Assembly: GCA_963770635.1 (NCBI GenBank)
Contig: CAVYQI010000006.1
Span: 806,001 to 870,000 of the forward strand
DNA length: 64,000 bases
DNA from: DASZIT01 sp963770635
GTDB taxonomy: Bacteria; Actinomycetota; Acidimicrobiia; Acidimicrobiales; RAAP-2
Reading direction: 5' to 3'
Shown here: positions 17,407 through 26,661 of the stretch, piece after piece
How the letters are laid out: every line of letters begins with the position of its first letter
Numbering within the stretch: position 1 is the first letter of the stretch
Notes under the pieces: model-generated
Databases searched by the model: none
What the model was told of the DNA's origin: nothing
What the model saw: only the letters and a program-made list of their open reading frames with translations
Translations under genes and position numbers: made by a program

Positions 17407-19204
17407 GTGAGGGTCTCCGAACAGGCGGCGCAACCGCGTTCTGCCGAGCACCTCGGTGACTTCACCATCACCTGGGACTCGGTGCGGATCACCCCGTTGG
17501 CATTGGTGATCGGGGCTATGGCCGTGGGGGTGGCCCTCGGCCTGCTCGACCTGATCGGGCTGATCACCCACCTCATGTACTACCAGGACGTCGGTGTGAG
17601 CCTGGTGGCTCCGACCACCGCGGATCTCGGCCCTTGGACCATCGCCCTCCCCGTCTTCGGGGGGCTGGTCATCGGGGCCATGGCCTACTTCGGCTCCGAG
17701 CGGATCCGCGGTCACGGCATTCCCGAGGCGATGGAGACGATTCTGGTCGGCGGGAGCAAGGTCGAGCCCCGAGTGGCCGTGCTCAAACCCCTGTCCAGTG
17801 CGGTGAGCATCGGGACCGGCGGACCGTTCGGGGCGGAGGGCCCGATCATCCTCACCGGCGGGGCGCTGGGCTCGGTGCTTGCCCAGTTCTTCCACCTGTC
17901 GGCCATGGAACGTCGGATCCTGTTGGTGGCCGGATCCTGTGCGGGTATGGCTGCCGTGTTCGGCACGCCGGTCGGGGCGGTGTGCTTCGGGGTGGAGCTG
18001 CTGATCTTCGAGCTGAAACCCCGATCCCTGGTCCCGATCGCCCTGGCCACCGCGGTCGCCCAACTGGTCCGGAATGTATTCGCCTCGCACCACGTGATCC
18101 AGGCGACTCCGCTGTTCCCGGTCCCGCCCCACGGAACGTTCTCGGGAGTCGACGTTGCCGCGGCTGCCGGTATCGGCCTCGTGATGGCCGGTTTGGCCTG
18201 GGTGCTCACGACCGCCTGCTACTTCATGGAGGATGCCTTCACCCGGCTGCCCGTTCACTGGGCGTGGTGGCCGGCCATCGGAGGGGCCATCGTCGGTGTC
18301 GGTGGGCTCATCGATCCGAGAGCTCTCGGGGTCGGCTACTCCACCATCGGGATGGAGCTGGCCGGCCGGCTGACCATCGGGGCGCTGGCCCTCCTGTTGA
18401 TGGTCAAGCTGGTGATCTGGTCGGTGGCCCTGGGATCGGGAACCAGCGGCGGCATCCTGGCTCCGTTGCTGATGATGGGGGCCGCCCTGGGCGGCATCCT
18501 CGGCCCGGTGCTCCCGGGGGTGGGAGCTCCACCTGGGCGCTCCTCGGGATGGCCGGGGCTCTGGCTGGTGTCACCCGATCGCCGCTGACGGCCATCGTGT
18601 TCACGTTCGAACTGACCCACGACACCGGGTCATTGCTTCCGCTGCTCGTCACCTGTTCGATCGCCCATCTGCTCAGCACGCTCATCCTGAAGCGCTCGAT
18701 CCTGACGGAGAAGGTGGCGCGGAAGGGCTTCCACGTGGTGCGGGAATATGCGGTCGACCCACTCGAGGCCCTCTTCGTCCGCGACGTGATGGAGACCCAG
18801 GTGATCACCGTGAGCCCGGGCTGGACGGTCAACGAGGCCTTCGAAACCGTCGTCCTTGAGCCGGGCCTCCTGCGACAGCGTCTGATCCCCGCCGTCGACC
18901 CCGATGGAAGCGTGGTCGGGGAAGTCTCTCTCGCTGAACTCCGCCACGCCCGTGACGACGGCGGAGGAGTCGGCCGGGTGGCGTCCATCATCCACCGCGA
19001 GGGTGGGGTTGGTGCATCCCGACGAACCCCTCCGAGGCGTAGCCGACCGGATGGCCGGCGAGGGGGTCACGACCTACTTCGCCGTCGCCGACGCTGTCCA
19101 ACGAGCTGGAGGGCTTCATCATCGTCGAGCACCTTCTGGCCGGACGTCAACGCCAGTTGGTCGAGGAGCGGGACAAGGAGCGACCGCTAAGATTCAGACG
19201 ATAA
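17407..19204 (+). CDS. ClC chloride channel/antiporter with CBS pair (several frameshifts)
   Basis: About 598 residues when mended. The ClC membrane domain shows GSERIRGHGIPEAME (the first anion-site motif region), GTGGPFGAEGPIILTGGALG (the GxFxxE-type gating glutamate motif), GTPVGAVCFGVELL and SGTSGGILAPLLMMGAALG. Near 18520, in a G-rich run, the frame slips; it resumes WALLGMAGALAGVTRSPLTA and then a cytoplasmic CBS pair (VRDVMETQVITVSPGWTVNE; PDEPLRGVADRMAGEGVTTY). Two more slips are needed near 19005 and 19095 before the C-terminus LEGFIIVEHLLAGRQRQLVE, stop 19202-19204. Expected to be a CLC transporter regulated by nucleotide binding to CBS. Confidence 0.82.
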
Positions 19205-19208
19205 GTGG

Positions 19209-20004
19209 GTGACCATGATGGACGCGAGCAATTTGGAGCCGGCGATGGGTGACGACCAGGGCGGGGACCCGGCCTGTTGGCTTCATCAGGTGTGTGACAC
19301 CTGCGGGGCGTTGGTCGAAGGTGGAGAAGAGCACGACTGCGGCGTGCGGATTCGGAACGCCACCCGCCCCACCCTGAGCCCTGGGCTCGATGTTCCAATT
19401 CTGCTCGGCGGCCTCGTGCGGATTGAGCCCCTATCGATGGAACACGCGTCGGACTTGACCGCAACGGCCGAGGACGACCGCAGTTCCTACGGGTTCACCC
19501 GGGTACCGCGTGGATCAGAGGAGGTCGAGGAGTACATACGGGATCAGCTCGGTCGCTGCCGACGAGGGCGAAGTCATTCCCTTTGCCCAAGTCCGGCTGG
19601 CTGACGGTCGAGCCGTCGGGAGCACCTCGTATCTCACCCTCCGGTTCCGGTCGGGAAGTGCCGTTCCCTTCGCGGTGGAGATCGGTTCGACCTGGTTGGG
19701 CGCGTCGGCTCAGCGGACCGGCATCAACACCGAGACCAAGCTCCTGTTGCTGGAACACGCCTTCGAGACCTGGTCGGTAGCCCGGGTCGACCTCAAGACG
19801 GATGCCCGCAACACCCGGTCCCGGAACGCCATCGAGGGACTCGGTGCTCAATTCGAAGGCGTTCTGCGAAACTGGCAACCATCGATGGTCGTCGGCGAGG
19901 AAGACCGGTATCGCGACTCGGCGATGTTCTCCATCCTGGATGGTGAATGGCCGGACACCAAGGCGCGACTCCTAAAGCGGCTTAGCCTCTACTCGGCCGG
20001 CTAA
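19209..20004 (+). CDS. GNAT acetyltransferase (RimJ/RimL-like) with Cys-rich N-terminus (one frameshift)
   Basis: About 264 residues. The body is a RimJ/RimL-type N-acetyltransferase: GGLVRIEPLSMEHASDLT, then after a one-base shift near 19550 EGEVIPFAQVRLADGRAVGS, LTLRF, GINTETKLLLLEHAFETWSV, ARVDLKTDARNTRSRNAIEG and LGAQFEGVLRNWQPS, the last two being the acetyl-CoA-binding and C-terminal motifs. The first 55 residues carry CWLHQVCDTCGALVEGGEE and HDC, a CxxC/HxC arrangement that resembles small stand-alone actinobacterial zinc-ribbon proteins. Whether this is a true fusion or two genes is unclear. Starts at GTG 19209, ATG 19215 or ATG 19218 are all possible. Confidence 0.72.
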
Positions 20005-20047
20005 TGCCCACTTACAAACGACGAGCTGTCGGCAGCCTGGATCGCGA

Positions 20048-21463
20048 TCACTGATCGACCGCGGTGTCCCGATCGATAGCGATGCGAAGCTGGTCCAGCG
20101 AATCGTGTAGAGCGTCGATGATCGGCCACAGATCAGGGACACTCGTCGGACACGCAAGCAACGAGACGCTGAGCGTCCCCGCGTAGCTCCATGCCGTCAT
20201 GTTGAGGCCGATCCCCTCCAGGATCGGCCCCACTGAGTAGAGCGCTTCGAGTTCGATGGGACCGAAGAAGATCCTGTTCTGTGGTCCGGCCACATTGGAC
20301 AACACCACATTGAGTGGCGGATGCACTCGGTCAGCGATGTGCGAGCGGCTCCAGATCCTCACGGTCGAGCGGTAGATCTGAGGTGGGACGAAATCGGCTC
20401 GCTGCGCCAGGACATCGTGACCGAGAAGTCCCCGCACTTCTTTGGACGCCTCCATTCCCTTATGGATCTGTCTTAGGCGCCTGAGCGGGTCGGCAATGTC
20501 GGTGCCGATGGATACGTAGAGAGTGTCGACCCGGTTTCCCGACATCCGGGCCACGTCAGCATCAGTGGAGACGGGGACACTGGCCACCAGCGGTCGGTCG
20601 GGTAGCTCCCCGCGGTCGGAGAGGTACTTCCGAAGGGCACCTCCGCACACGGCAACATAGACGTCGTTGAGGGTGGTACCGGCGGCTCGCCGGATGGCTT
20701 TGAGCTCTTCCATCGGCAGGCTGGTCATCGCGAAGGTCCGCTCGGAGGTAATCGAAACATTGAACGACGTCTTGGGGATGTGGTGGAGCGGGAGTGGCGG
20801 CTTGGGCGCGAAACTCCGTCGGCGCAGTTCGGAGGCTCGAGCCTGTCTCATAGAACGCCGGACAAGCTGGGGAAGGCCCTTCCAGCGTGTGATCTGGTCG
20901 TGTCCGGCTATCGAGAGCAATTGTCGTCGTGTCGGTATCGGCTCGGGATGCCATGGATCATCGATAGGCTCGATCGACGGTTCGACGGTGACGCCTCGAA
21001 CCGCGTTTCGGAGGAGTGCGACCGCGGCGGACCCGTCCGCCACTGCGTGGTGGATCTTCACCACCACCGCGATCCGAGTCCCCGACAGACCCTCGAGGAC
21101 CAGAAGTTCCCAGAGGGGCTTGTCCCGAGCCAGAGGCGTACTCGCGAACGCACCCACGGCCGCGGCCAGCTGATGATCGTTGCCCGGATGGTCGAGCACC
21201 TGCCGACTGATGTGGCGCTGCAGGTCGAACTCCGGGTCCTCTACCCAGACCGGGTGGCCGAGACCCCCAGGCACCGGAACGATCCGTTTGCGGAAGGGCG
21301 GAAGTCGAACGAGCAGCTGCTTGAGCACCTCGGTCAATGTGTCGTAAGAGAATCCGCCCTCGACGGCCGACACATTGGACACCGCCACCTTGATGGTGTG
21401 CATATGGGCGGTGGCGGTCTCGGAGTAGAGGAACTTGGCATCCAGTCCCGTCATCGTCTCCAC
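20048..21463 (-). CDS. wax ester synthase/diacylglycerol acyltransferase (WS/DGAT)
   Basis: A 471-residue bifunctional acyltransferase that esterifies fatty alcohols or diacylglycerol with acyl-CoA, making wax esters or triacylglycerol. The catalytic HHxxxDG motif is KIHHAVADGSAAV (near residue 136). Others: GLDAKFLYSETATAHMH at the N-terminus, PLWELLVLEGL, TTLNDVYVAVCGGALRKYL, SVPVSTD, GNRVDTLYVSIGTD, NVVLSNVAGP and the C-terminal SYAGTLSVSLLACP. GTG 21463 or ATG 21454 starts the protein, only three bases after the upstream hydrolase gene, so the two form an operon. With the adjacent acyl-CoA synthetase and acyltransferase this is a neutral-lipid storage module. Confidence 0.92.
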   Translation of the reverse strand: METMTGLDAKFLYSETATAHMHTIKVAVSNVSAVEGGFSYDTLTEVLKQLLVRLPPFRKRIVPVPGGLGHPVWVEDPEFDLQRHISRQVLDHPGNDHQLAAAVGAFASTPLARDKPLWELLVLEGLSGTRIAVVVKIHHAVADGSAAVALLRNAVRGVTVEPSIEPIDDPWHPEPIPTRRQLLSIAGHDQITRWKGLPQLVRRSMRQARASELRRRSFAPKPPLPLHHIPKTSFNVSITSERTFAMTSLPMEELKAIRRAAGTTLNDVYVAVCGGALRKYLSDRGELPDRPLVASVPVSTDADVARMSGNRVDTLYVSIGTDIADPLRRLRQIHKGMEASKEVRGLLGHDVLAQRADFVPPQIYRSTVRIWSRSHIADRVHPPLNVVLSNVAGPQNRIFFGPIELEALYSVGPILEGIGLNMTAWSYAGTLSVSLLACPTSVPDLWPIIDALHDSLDQLRIAIDRDTAVDQ

Positions 21464-21466
21464 GGT

Positions 21467-22780
21467 TCAGCTCATGACGGCTTCGGCAGCACCAGTCATC
21501 GAACGCTCGCGGAGGGATTCGACCAAGAAATCGGAAACCTGCTTGGACCAGAGGTAACCGACGTGGTTGCCCGAGTACCATGAGATGCGAGGTTTGTCCC
21601 AGTGCTCCCAGAGACGCTGTGCCTGCTCGGGACAGGCCAACCGGTCCCCGTAACCGGCGAATATATATCGACGATCCTTCGGGACCTTCGGATCGAATCT
21701 CAGAGGGGACACCACCCGGTAGACGTTCTCGGCTGCCCCTCCCATGACCTTGTGCTCGATCGACCGGGCCCGGATATGGCGAGGGCTGTGGCGATGGAAC
21801 AATCCGGGGAAGTCCGACACCGGGATGCCGGCCACCACCGCATCGATGCCCTTTTCGATACCTGTCACCAGGGATGCGGTGTAGGCACCCAGCGAGACAC
21901 CGTAAAGGCTTATCGAGGGCGCACCTTGGTCGCGCACCCAATGGATCAGCCGTCGTATATCCCAAACGGCTTGGGTCAGACCGTGCACCGCGTTCATCAA
22001 CTCGAAGGAGAGGAACGGTTCTCCACTGACCAGGGTGACCCGGCGTGGTCCGTGCAACGGCAGCGCCGGCATCGCCACGTTCAACCCCAATTCGCGATAA
22101 ATCCGGGTGATCTGCAGGCCCTGGAAGTCCATGAAGGGGAACCCCATACAGAACCCGTGCACGGCGATCACCCAGGGCCGAGGTTCACCAGCATGACGGA
22201 GAACGACAGCCGAGGCGGTCCGGTTGGGTCCGAACGCCATCCATCGGCCACTGCCGGGTTCGCCGGAATGAGGCTCAAAACCGCTGTCCCAGCTCAACCG
22301 GTCGTAGCCGAGGCCCACCGCCCAGCCCCGGCTCTCGGTCACATCCTGATGGGCAAGGGGCGGAGGCGTCCGATGATACGAGAGAGGGTCCTCGATCCAG
22401 CCGTTCCAGTTGTAGAGGTCTTCTGCATGAGCGAGTTCGGCCGCCACCCGGGCAAGGTCCCCGGGGAGCGGGAGCCGACTGGGCGTCATGGCCATGGCCA
22501 GAAGAGCCTCGTCCATAGCCACCTGAGCGGCGAGCCCGACGGATAGATGTGGAGCGGGCAGTGAGTCAGCCACCTCCCCGAACAGCAGCGCAGATCCGAC
22601 GAACTGGAAGGTGCGCGGTATGGCCCGGGTGGCTCGGATCAGGGCCCGACGATGCAGAAAGCTGGTGGCAGCCCGGAGCCGTCCGGTGACGCGATCGACC
22701 ATTGACGGGGAGATACGAGGCACCGTCCCGTCCGGTACCGCGTCGTGCGTGAGACTTCGATCGTCGGCCCTCGGTGTCAA
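21467..22780 (-). CDS. alpha/beta hydrolase linked to WS/DGAT
   Basis: A 437-residue protein with an alpha-helical N-terminal third (about 1-150) and a C-terminal alpha/beta hydrolase domain: WVIAVHGFCMGFPFMDFQG (oxyanion loop), nucleophile in ISLYGVSLGAYTASLVTG, RRYIFAGYGDRLACPEQ (acid region) and SWYSGNHVGYLWSKQ (His). Actinobacterial relatives often lie next to WS/DGAT genes, as here, and are presumed to act on neutral lipid. The frame starts at TTG 22780; ATG 22702 is an alternative. The upstream region is shared with the divergent acyl-CoA synthetase. Confidence 0.8.
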   Translation of the reverse strand: MTPRADDRSLTHDAVPDGTVPRISPSMVDRVTGRLRAATSFLHRRALIRATRAIPRTFQFVGSALLFGEVADSLPAPHLSVGLAAQVAMDEALLAMAMTPSRLPLPGDLARVAAELAHAEDLYNWNGWIEDPLSYHRTPPPLAHQDVTESRGWAVGLGYDRLSWDSGFEPHSGEPGSGRWMAFGPNRTASAVVLRHAGEPRPWVIAVHGFCMGFPFMDFQGLQITRIYRELGLNVAMPALPLHGPRRVTLVSGEPFLSFELMNAVHGLTQAVWDIRRLIHWVRDQGAPSISLYGVSLGAYTASLVTGIEKGIDAVVAGIPVSDFPGLFHRHSPRHIRARSIEHKVMGGAAENVYRVVSPLRFDPKVPKDRRYIFAGYGDRLACPEQAQRLWEHWDKPRISWYSGNHVGYLWSKQVSDFLVESLRERSMTGAAEAVMS

Positions 22781-22915
22781 ACTCGACCTCCCCCACGGGC
22801 GCCTTCCACGGCGGCGATGCGCCGCCGCCGATGGGCGGGTTCACCACCTGGAATACTACCGCTTGTGGGGCTGCGGACAGCCTCTTCGGAAGGCCCGTCG
22901 ACGATTGGGAGAGCC

Positions 22916-24550
22916 GTGGAGTTCAATCTTGCCGATCTCTTTGAGAGCGTGGTCGACCAGGTCGGGACTGAGCCGGCGATGGTGTCCGGCCCGCGCCGGC
23001 TCACGTTCGACGAGTTGGACCAACGTGCCAACCGCCTCGCCCACTACCTCGAGCGGGTCGGGATCGGCGCCGGGGATCATGTCGGTCTCCAGCTGGCGAA
23101 CGGAACCGAGTACATCGAGGCCATGCTCGCATGCTTCAAGATCCGTGCCCTGCCCATCAACGTCAACTATCGCTACCGGGCGGGCGAACTCGAGTACCTC
23201 TACAAGGACGCGGAGCTGGCGGGCCTGATCTTCCACAGTCGCTTCGGGGCGGCGGTGACCGACGCTCTCGGTGCGGTTCCGGCGATGCGTGCCGTACTCG
23301 AGGTCTCCGACGGAAGCGACTCCTCGGGGCTCGCCGTCGACTACGAGGCGGCGCTCGAGACCGCCCCCCTCACCCGGGGGTTCCCGTCGCGGCGGTCCGA
23401 CGATCTCTACTGCGTCTACACCGGGGGGACGACGGGCATGCCCAAGGGCGTGCTTTGGCGCCACGACGACATCTTCTTCGCCGCCATGGGTGGTGGCGAC
23501 CCACTCTCGCTCGGCGACCACATCGCCCGTCCCGACGAGCTCGCTCAACGGGTCTTGCATCCAGGCGTAACCGCGCTGGCCATCCCGCCGTTCATGCATG
23601 CGGCCGGGCACTGGTTGGCCTTCTCCACCCTGTTCGGCGGGGGCAAGATCGTCACGGTCGAGAGAGGCATCTTCGATCCACTCGAGGTGTGGCGGCTGGT
23701 AGATGTCGAGAAGGTCAACGTGATCGCGGTCGTCGGCGACGCGATGGCCCGTCCGCTCCTCGACGTCCTGGCGGCCGACCCCGATCGCTTCGACCTCTCA
23801 TCGCTGATGGCGGTGGGGTCGGGTGGTGCGGTGCTGTCGCCGTCCACCAAGGCCCAGTTGGCTCGCCTGTTGCCCGGTCGCGTCGTCGCCGATCGCTTCG
23901 GGTCCTCGGAGACCGGCCAGGTCGGCGGCCAGGCGCCGGCCGGAGATCCCTATGGGCCACCTTGTCTGCAGGTGGACGGGCGAACCGCGGTGCTCGATGC
24001 CGACCTCCGCCCGGTCCGGCCCGGCTCGGGCGTCATCGGGCACCTGGCCCGGGGCGGCCATGTCCCGATCGGCTATCTCGGTGATGAGGCCAAATCGGCA
24101 ACGACCTTCGTCGAGCACGATGGGCAGCGGTGGGCGCTTCCGGGAGATTTGGCGTCGGTGCAGACCGATGGGACCATCACCGTGCTGGGCCGAGGCTCGC
24201 TGTGCATCAACACGGGCGGCGAGAAGGTGTTTCCCGACGAGGTGGAGGCGGCACTGAAGGGCCACCCGGACGTCCGGGATGCCATCGTGATCGGCATGCC
24301 CGATGCCGTCCATGGCGAGCAGGTGACGGCGTTGGTGCAGCCGAGGGCCGGATGCCGGATCGACACCGAGGGGCTCCGACGATTCGGTCACGAGAGCTTG
24401 ACCGGCTACAAGGTACCGAAAGCGGTCCTGGTCGTCGACGAGATCGTTCGCTCACCGAGCGGCAAGCCGGACTACGTGTGGGCGCGGTCGATCGCCGAGT
24501 CGGTCTGCGGCGACGGTGGTCAGAATGGCGAGGGAGACCGGCCCAGCTAG
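22916..24550 (+). CDS. acyl-CoA synthetase (AMP-forming)
   Basis: A 544-residue ANL-superfamily ligase that activates a carboxylic acid to acyl-CoA through an acyl-adenylate. The P-loop-like motif is YTGGTTGMPKGVLWRHDD (near residue 175), then FGSSETGQVGG (aromatic/adenine site), GDLASVQTDGTITVLGRGS (ribose Asp, hinge) and the C-terminal SPSGKPDY with the catalytic Lys. GTG 22916 is chosen over longer starts because it follows a GGGAGA ribosome site and begins the conserved N-terminus. It faces the alpha/beta hydrolase divergently and overlaps the acyltransferase gene end-on: both genes use the shared palindrome CTAG as stop codon. Confidence 0.9.
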   Translation: MEFNLADLFESVVDQVGTEPAMVSGPRRLTFDELDQRANRLAHYLERVGIGAGDHVGLQLANGTEYIEAMLACFKIRALPINVNYRYRAGELEYLYKDAELAGLIFHSRFGAAVTDALGAVPAMRAVLEVSDGSDSSGLAVDYEAALETAPLTRGFPSRRSDDLYCVYTGGTTGMPKGVLWRHDDIFFAAMGGGDPLSLGDHIARPDELAQRVLHPGVTALAIPPFMHAAGHWLAFSTLFGGGKIVTVERGIFDPLEVWRLVDVEKVNVIAVVGDAMARPLLDVLAADPDRFDLSSLMAVGSGGAVLSPSTKAQLARLLPGRVVADRFGSSETGQVGGQAPAGDPYGPPCLQVDGRTAVLDADLRPVRPGSGVIGHLARGGHVPIGYLGDEAKSATTFVEHDGQRWALPGDLASVQTDGTITVLGRGSLCINTGGEKVFPDEVEAALKGHPDVRDAIVIGMPDAVHGEQVTALVQPRAGCRIDTEGLRRFGHESLTGYKVPKAVLVVDEIVRSPSGKPDYVWARSIAESVCGDGGQNGEGDRPS

Positions 24551-25374
24551 CCGAGGATCGGAAACCGGCGCTCGGCGGCGAGCCGGTCGAGCGTCACCTG
24601 CATGGTCTCGACGATCTCGTCGTAGCACTTGCGGACGATGGCATCATCCTTAGCGGCGTCGGGCCCGTATTCGGACCAGCGGATTGGTTCGCCCAGCTCC
24701 ACGGTGATCTTCGCCGGAAGGGGCCATGTCGGTATCCCTCCGGGAACGAGACCGAGTGGCGGGCCGAACACAAGGGGCATGACCTTGATACGGAACATGC
24801 GGTCAAGCCCGAGCCGTTTTGCGATGTGCTGCCCCCGAGCCAGAACGATGAGGGTCTCGTGGGTGCCCACCGAGACTGACGGAACGATCGGAACCTGCGT
24901 CCGGAGGGCGAGTCGGACGAATCCGAGCCGACCTCCGAAGTCGATGCGGTTCCGCTCCCACCACGGCCGAAAGACGTCATAGTCACCGCCCGGGTAGTCA
25001 AAAAGGATCCCCCCACTGCGGAGGATCGCTTCGGCATCCACCGGCCCGGCTTCGACCGCGCCCGCCCGTGCCAACAGGGCACCCACACCGGGAATCCCCA
25101 TCAGGAAATGGTGGAACATTGCATAGACAGGCTCGTCCTCGCCCCGCTCGCGCCACCACGCGGTCAAGAGGACGGGGATGTCAGGTGGCATCTGGCCACC
25201 CGAGTGGTTGCCGATTACCAGGAGGGGTCCGCGGTCCGGCAGCCGCTCGAACCCCCTCACCTCTGACCGGAAGTACGCCGTATACAGGTCGAGGATCGGT
25301 CGAACGGCGCGAAGGAAAGCCGGGTCACGGGCGGAACCCACCCGGGCAGACGTGACGTCACGGCCGTCAACCAT
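24547..25374 (-). CDS. PlsC-like lysophospholipid acyltransferase
   Basis: A 275-residue acyltransferase of the PlsC/DGAT2-like superfamily. The catalytic histidine motif is GNHSGGQMPPDIP, a variant of HxxxxD with a longer spacing to Asp that is usual in actinobacterial members. FDYPGGDYDVFRPWWERNRI contains the Gly/Pro block III, and VPIVPSVSVGTHETLIVL block IV. ATG 25374 gives MVDGRDVTSARVGSARDPAF; longer starts run into a repeat and Thr codons and look wrong. It presumably acylates glycerolipid intermediates feeding the WS/DGAT pathway. Confidence 0.85.
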   Translation of the reverse strand: MVDGRDVTSARVGSARDPAFLRAVRPILDLYTAYFRSEVRGFERLPDRGPLLVIGNHSGGQMPPDIPVLLTAWWRERGEDEPVYAMFHHFLMGIPGVGALLARAGAVEAGPVDAEAILRSGGILFDYPGGDYDVFRPWWERNRIDFGGRLGFVRLALRTQVPIVPSVSVGTHETLIVLARGQHIAKRLGLDRMFRIKVMPLVFGPPLGLVPGGIPTWPLPAKITVELGEPIRWSEYGPDAAKDDAIVRKCYDEIVETMQVTLDRLAAERRFPILG

Positions 25375-25457
25375 TCCTGAACTATGCACCGCTCTGGCCG
25401 CATCGACCTGCCGGGTTGCCGAGATTCCTTCTTGTGTGGTGGTGATGGTCGTGGTCG

Positions 25458-25567
25458 TGGTGGGGTTGCGACGAAACTCACTTGACCAGGGAGAGGCGTG
25501 CGCCGCGATGGCGACTTCCCACGATATTGCTCTCGACTTCCTACGTTCTTGTCGTTGCAACTATGTC
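25458..25567 (+). repeat. copy C of a ~105-bp dispersed repeat
   Basis: Diverged copy of the element also found at 27184 and 32945. It begins TGGTGGGGTTGCGAC, has CTTGACC at the same place as copy B and, 61 bases from its start, CCCACGATATTGCTCTCGA followed by TTCCTACGTTCTTG and TTGCAACTA. Lies between the 3' end of the GH16 gene and the start of the acyltransferase gene. Possibly a solo transposon end. Confidence 0.6.
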
Positions 25568-25593
25568 GAGAATTCCTGTCAAGGTGCGGGCGC

Positions 25594-26661
25594 TCAGTGC
25601 TGCCAGACCCTCACGTAGTCGACTTGCATGGAGGCAGGTGCGGTGTTCGGCGACGTGATGGCCGATGACAGCGCCAGATTCAGGATCAGGTACATGGGCG
25701 CCGAGGTGATCCCCGAGGTGTCATTCCAGACTGGGGTTCCGTCGTAGTAGAAGGTGAGCGACCCGGGCTCCCACTCGGCGGCGAAGGTGTGCCACCCGCC
25801 CGAGTAGTTCCCCGCTGCACAGGCGCCGGGCCCGCCGGCCGGGTTGTGGAAGTGGGCGCAGGCCTGGCCGCCGAGCCCCTCGAGGGTGTCGATCTCCCCG
25901 TCGGTGGGCCAGTTCTGGCCATCGGCCCAGAAGGCCGGCCAGTCGGCGATGCTGCCGTTACCGGGCAACCAGATCCGGGCCTCCATATAGCCGTAGGTGA
26001 AGCTGAAGTTCCCGTCGGTGGTCACCATGCCCGAGGCGTAGGGATGGGCGGCCCCGCCGCAGGTCTCCGAGCGTGCCACGGCCGACAGGACGAGCGAACC
26101 GCCGGTCACGCTCACCTGCGAAGGGTCATAACACTCCTGCTCGGAGCCACTGACGCCGGTGGTGATGCCGGAACCGAACCACCCCGTGGACCACTGCGAG
26201 GTATCGAGCGAGGAGCCGTTGAACTCAGAGTCGAAGACCAGGTTCCACGGACCGGCGGCCTGGCCGACCGGCTGGACTGCACCTGACGGCGTGGGAGTCG
26301 GTGTGGGGGTCGGCGTGGGGGTCGGCGTGGGGGTCGGCGTGGGGGTCGGCGTGGGGGTCGGCGTGGGAGTCGGCGTCGGAGACTTGGTCGGAGTGGTGGT
26401 CGGAGTGGTGGTCGGAGTTGGCGACTTGGTCGGAGTAGTGGTCGCAGTGGTGGTCGGAGTGGTGCTCGCTGCCGGCACGGTGGTTGTGGTGGTGCCGCCT
26501 CGGTGCCACCGGTTCGAAGATGACCGGGCAGACGCCGACGGAGTGGTCGGAATCCCGACTACGACGAGGGTCACTGCAGAGACGGCGGCGATACCGGCAA
26601 GTGCGATGCGCCTTGGTCGAAGTACCCTCGTTGCAACGTCTGCTTCGCGATTCCTGCGCAT
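25594..26661 (-). CDS. secreted glycoside hydrolase family 16 (beta-glucanase type)
   Basis: A 355-residue exported enzyme. Residues 1-45 are a signal peptide or anchor (IALAGIAAVSAVTLVVVGIP), 50-125 a Thr/Pro linker made largely of Pro-Thr dipeptides, and 140-355 a GH16 jelly roll: WNLVFDSEFNGSSLDTSQW, YMEARIWLPG, WPAFWADGQNWPTDGEIDTL with the ExDxxE catalytic site, HTFAAEWEPGSLTFYYDG and the terminal MQVDYVRVW. GH16 enzymes cut beta-1,3- and mixed-linkage glucans, agarose or carrageenan; the exact substrate cannot be told. It lies at the edge of the lower-GC accessory region. Confidence 0.9.
   Translation of the reverse strand: MRRNREADVATRVLRPRRIALAGIAAVSAVTLVVVGIPTTPSASARSSSNRWHRGGTTTTTVPAASTTPTTTATTTPTKSPTPTTTPTTTPTKSPTPTPTPTPTPTPTPTPTPTPTPTPTPTPTPSGAVQPVGQAAGPWNLVFDSEFNGSSLDTSQWSTGWFGSGITTGVSGSEQECYDPSQVSVTGGSLVLSAVARSETCGGAAHPYASGMVTTDGNFSFTYGYMEARIWLPGNGSIADWPAFWADGQNWPTDGEIDTLEGLGGQACAHFHNPAGGPGACAAGNYSGGWHTFAAEWEPGSLTFYYDGTPVWNDTSGITSAPMYLILNLALSSAITSPNTAPASMQVDYVRVWQH
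26289..26378 (+). repeat. 12-bp minisatellite coding for Pro-Thr repeats
   Basis: About seven tandem copies of GTCGGCGTGGGG (plus strand), reading Pro-Thr-Pro-Thr on the coding minus strand in the linker of the GH16 enzyme. A more degenerate continuation (GGTCGGAGTGGT units) runs to about 26460. Copy number is likely variable between strains through slippage. Confidence 0.85.

Noticed and set aside
26289..26460. Possible CRISPR array or structural repeat
   Set aside because: The 12-base tandem units have no spacers and simply encode a Pro-Thr linker of the GH16 enzyme.
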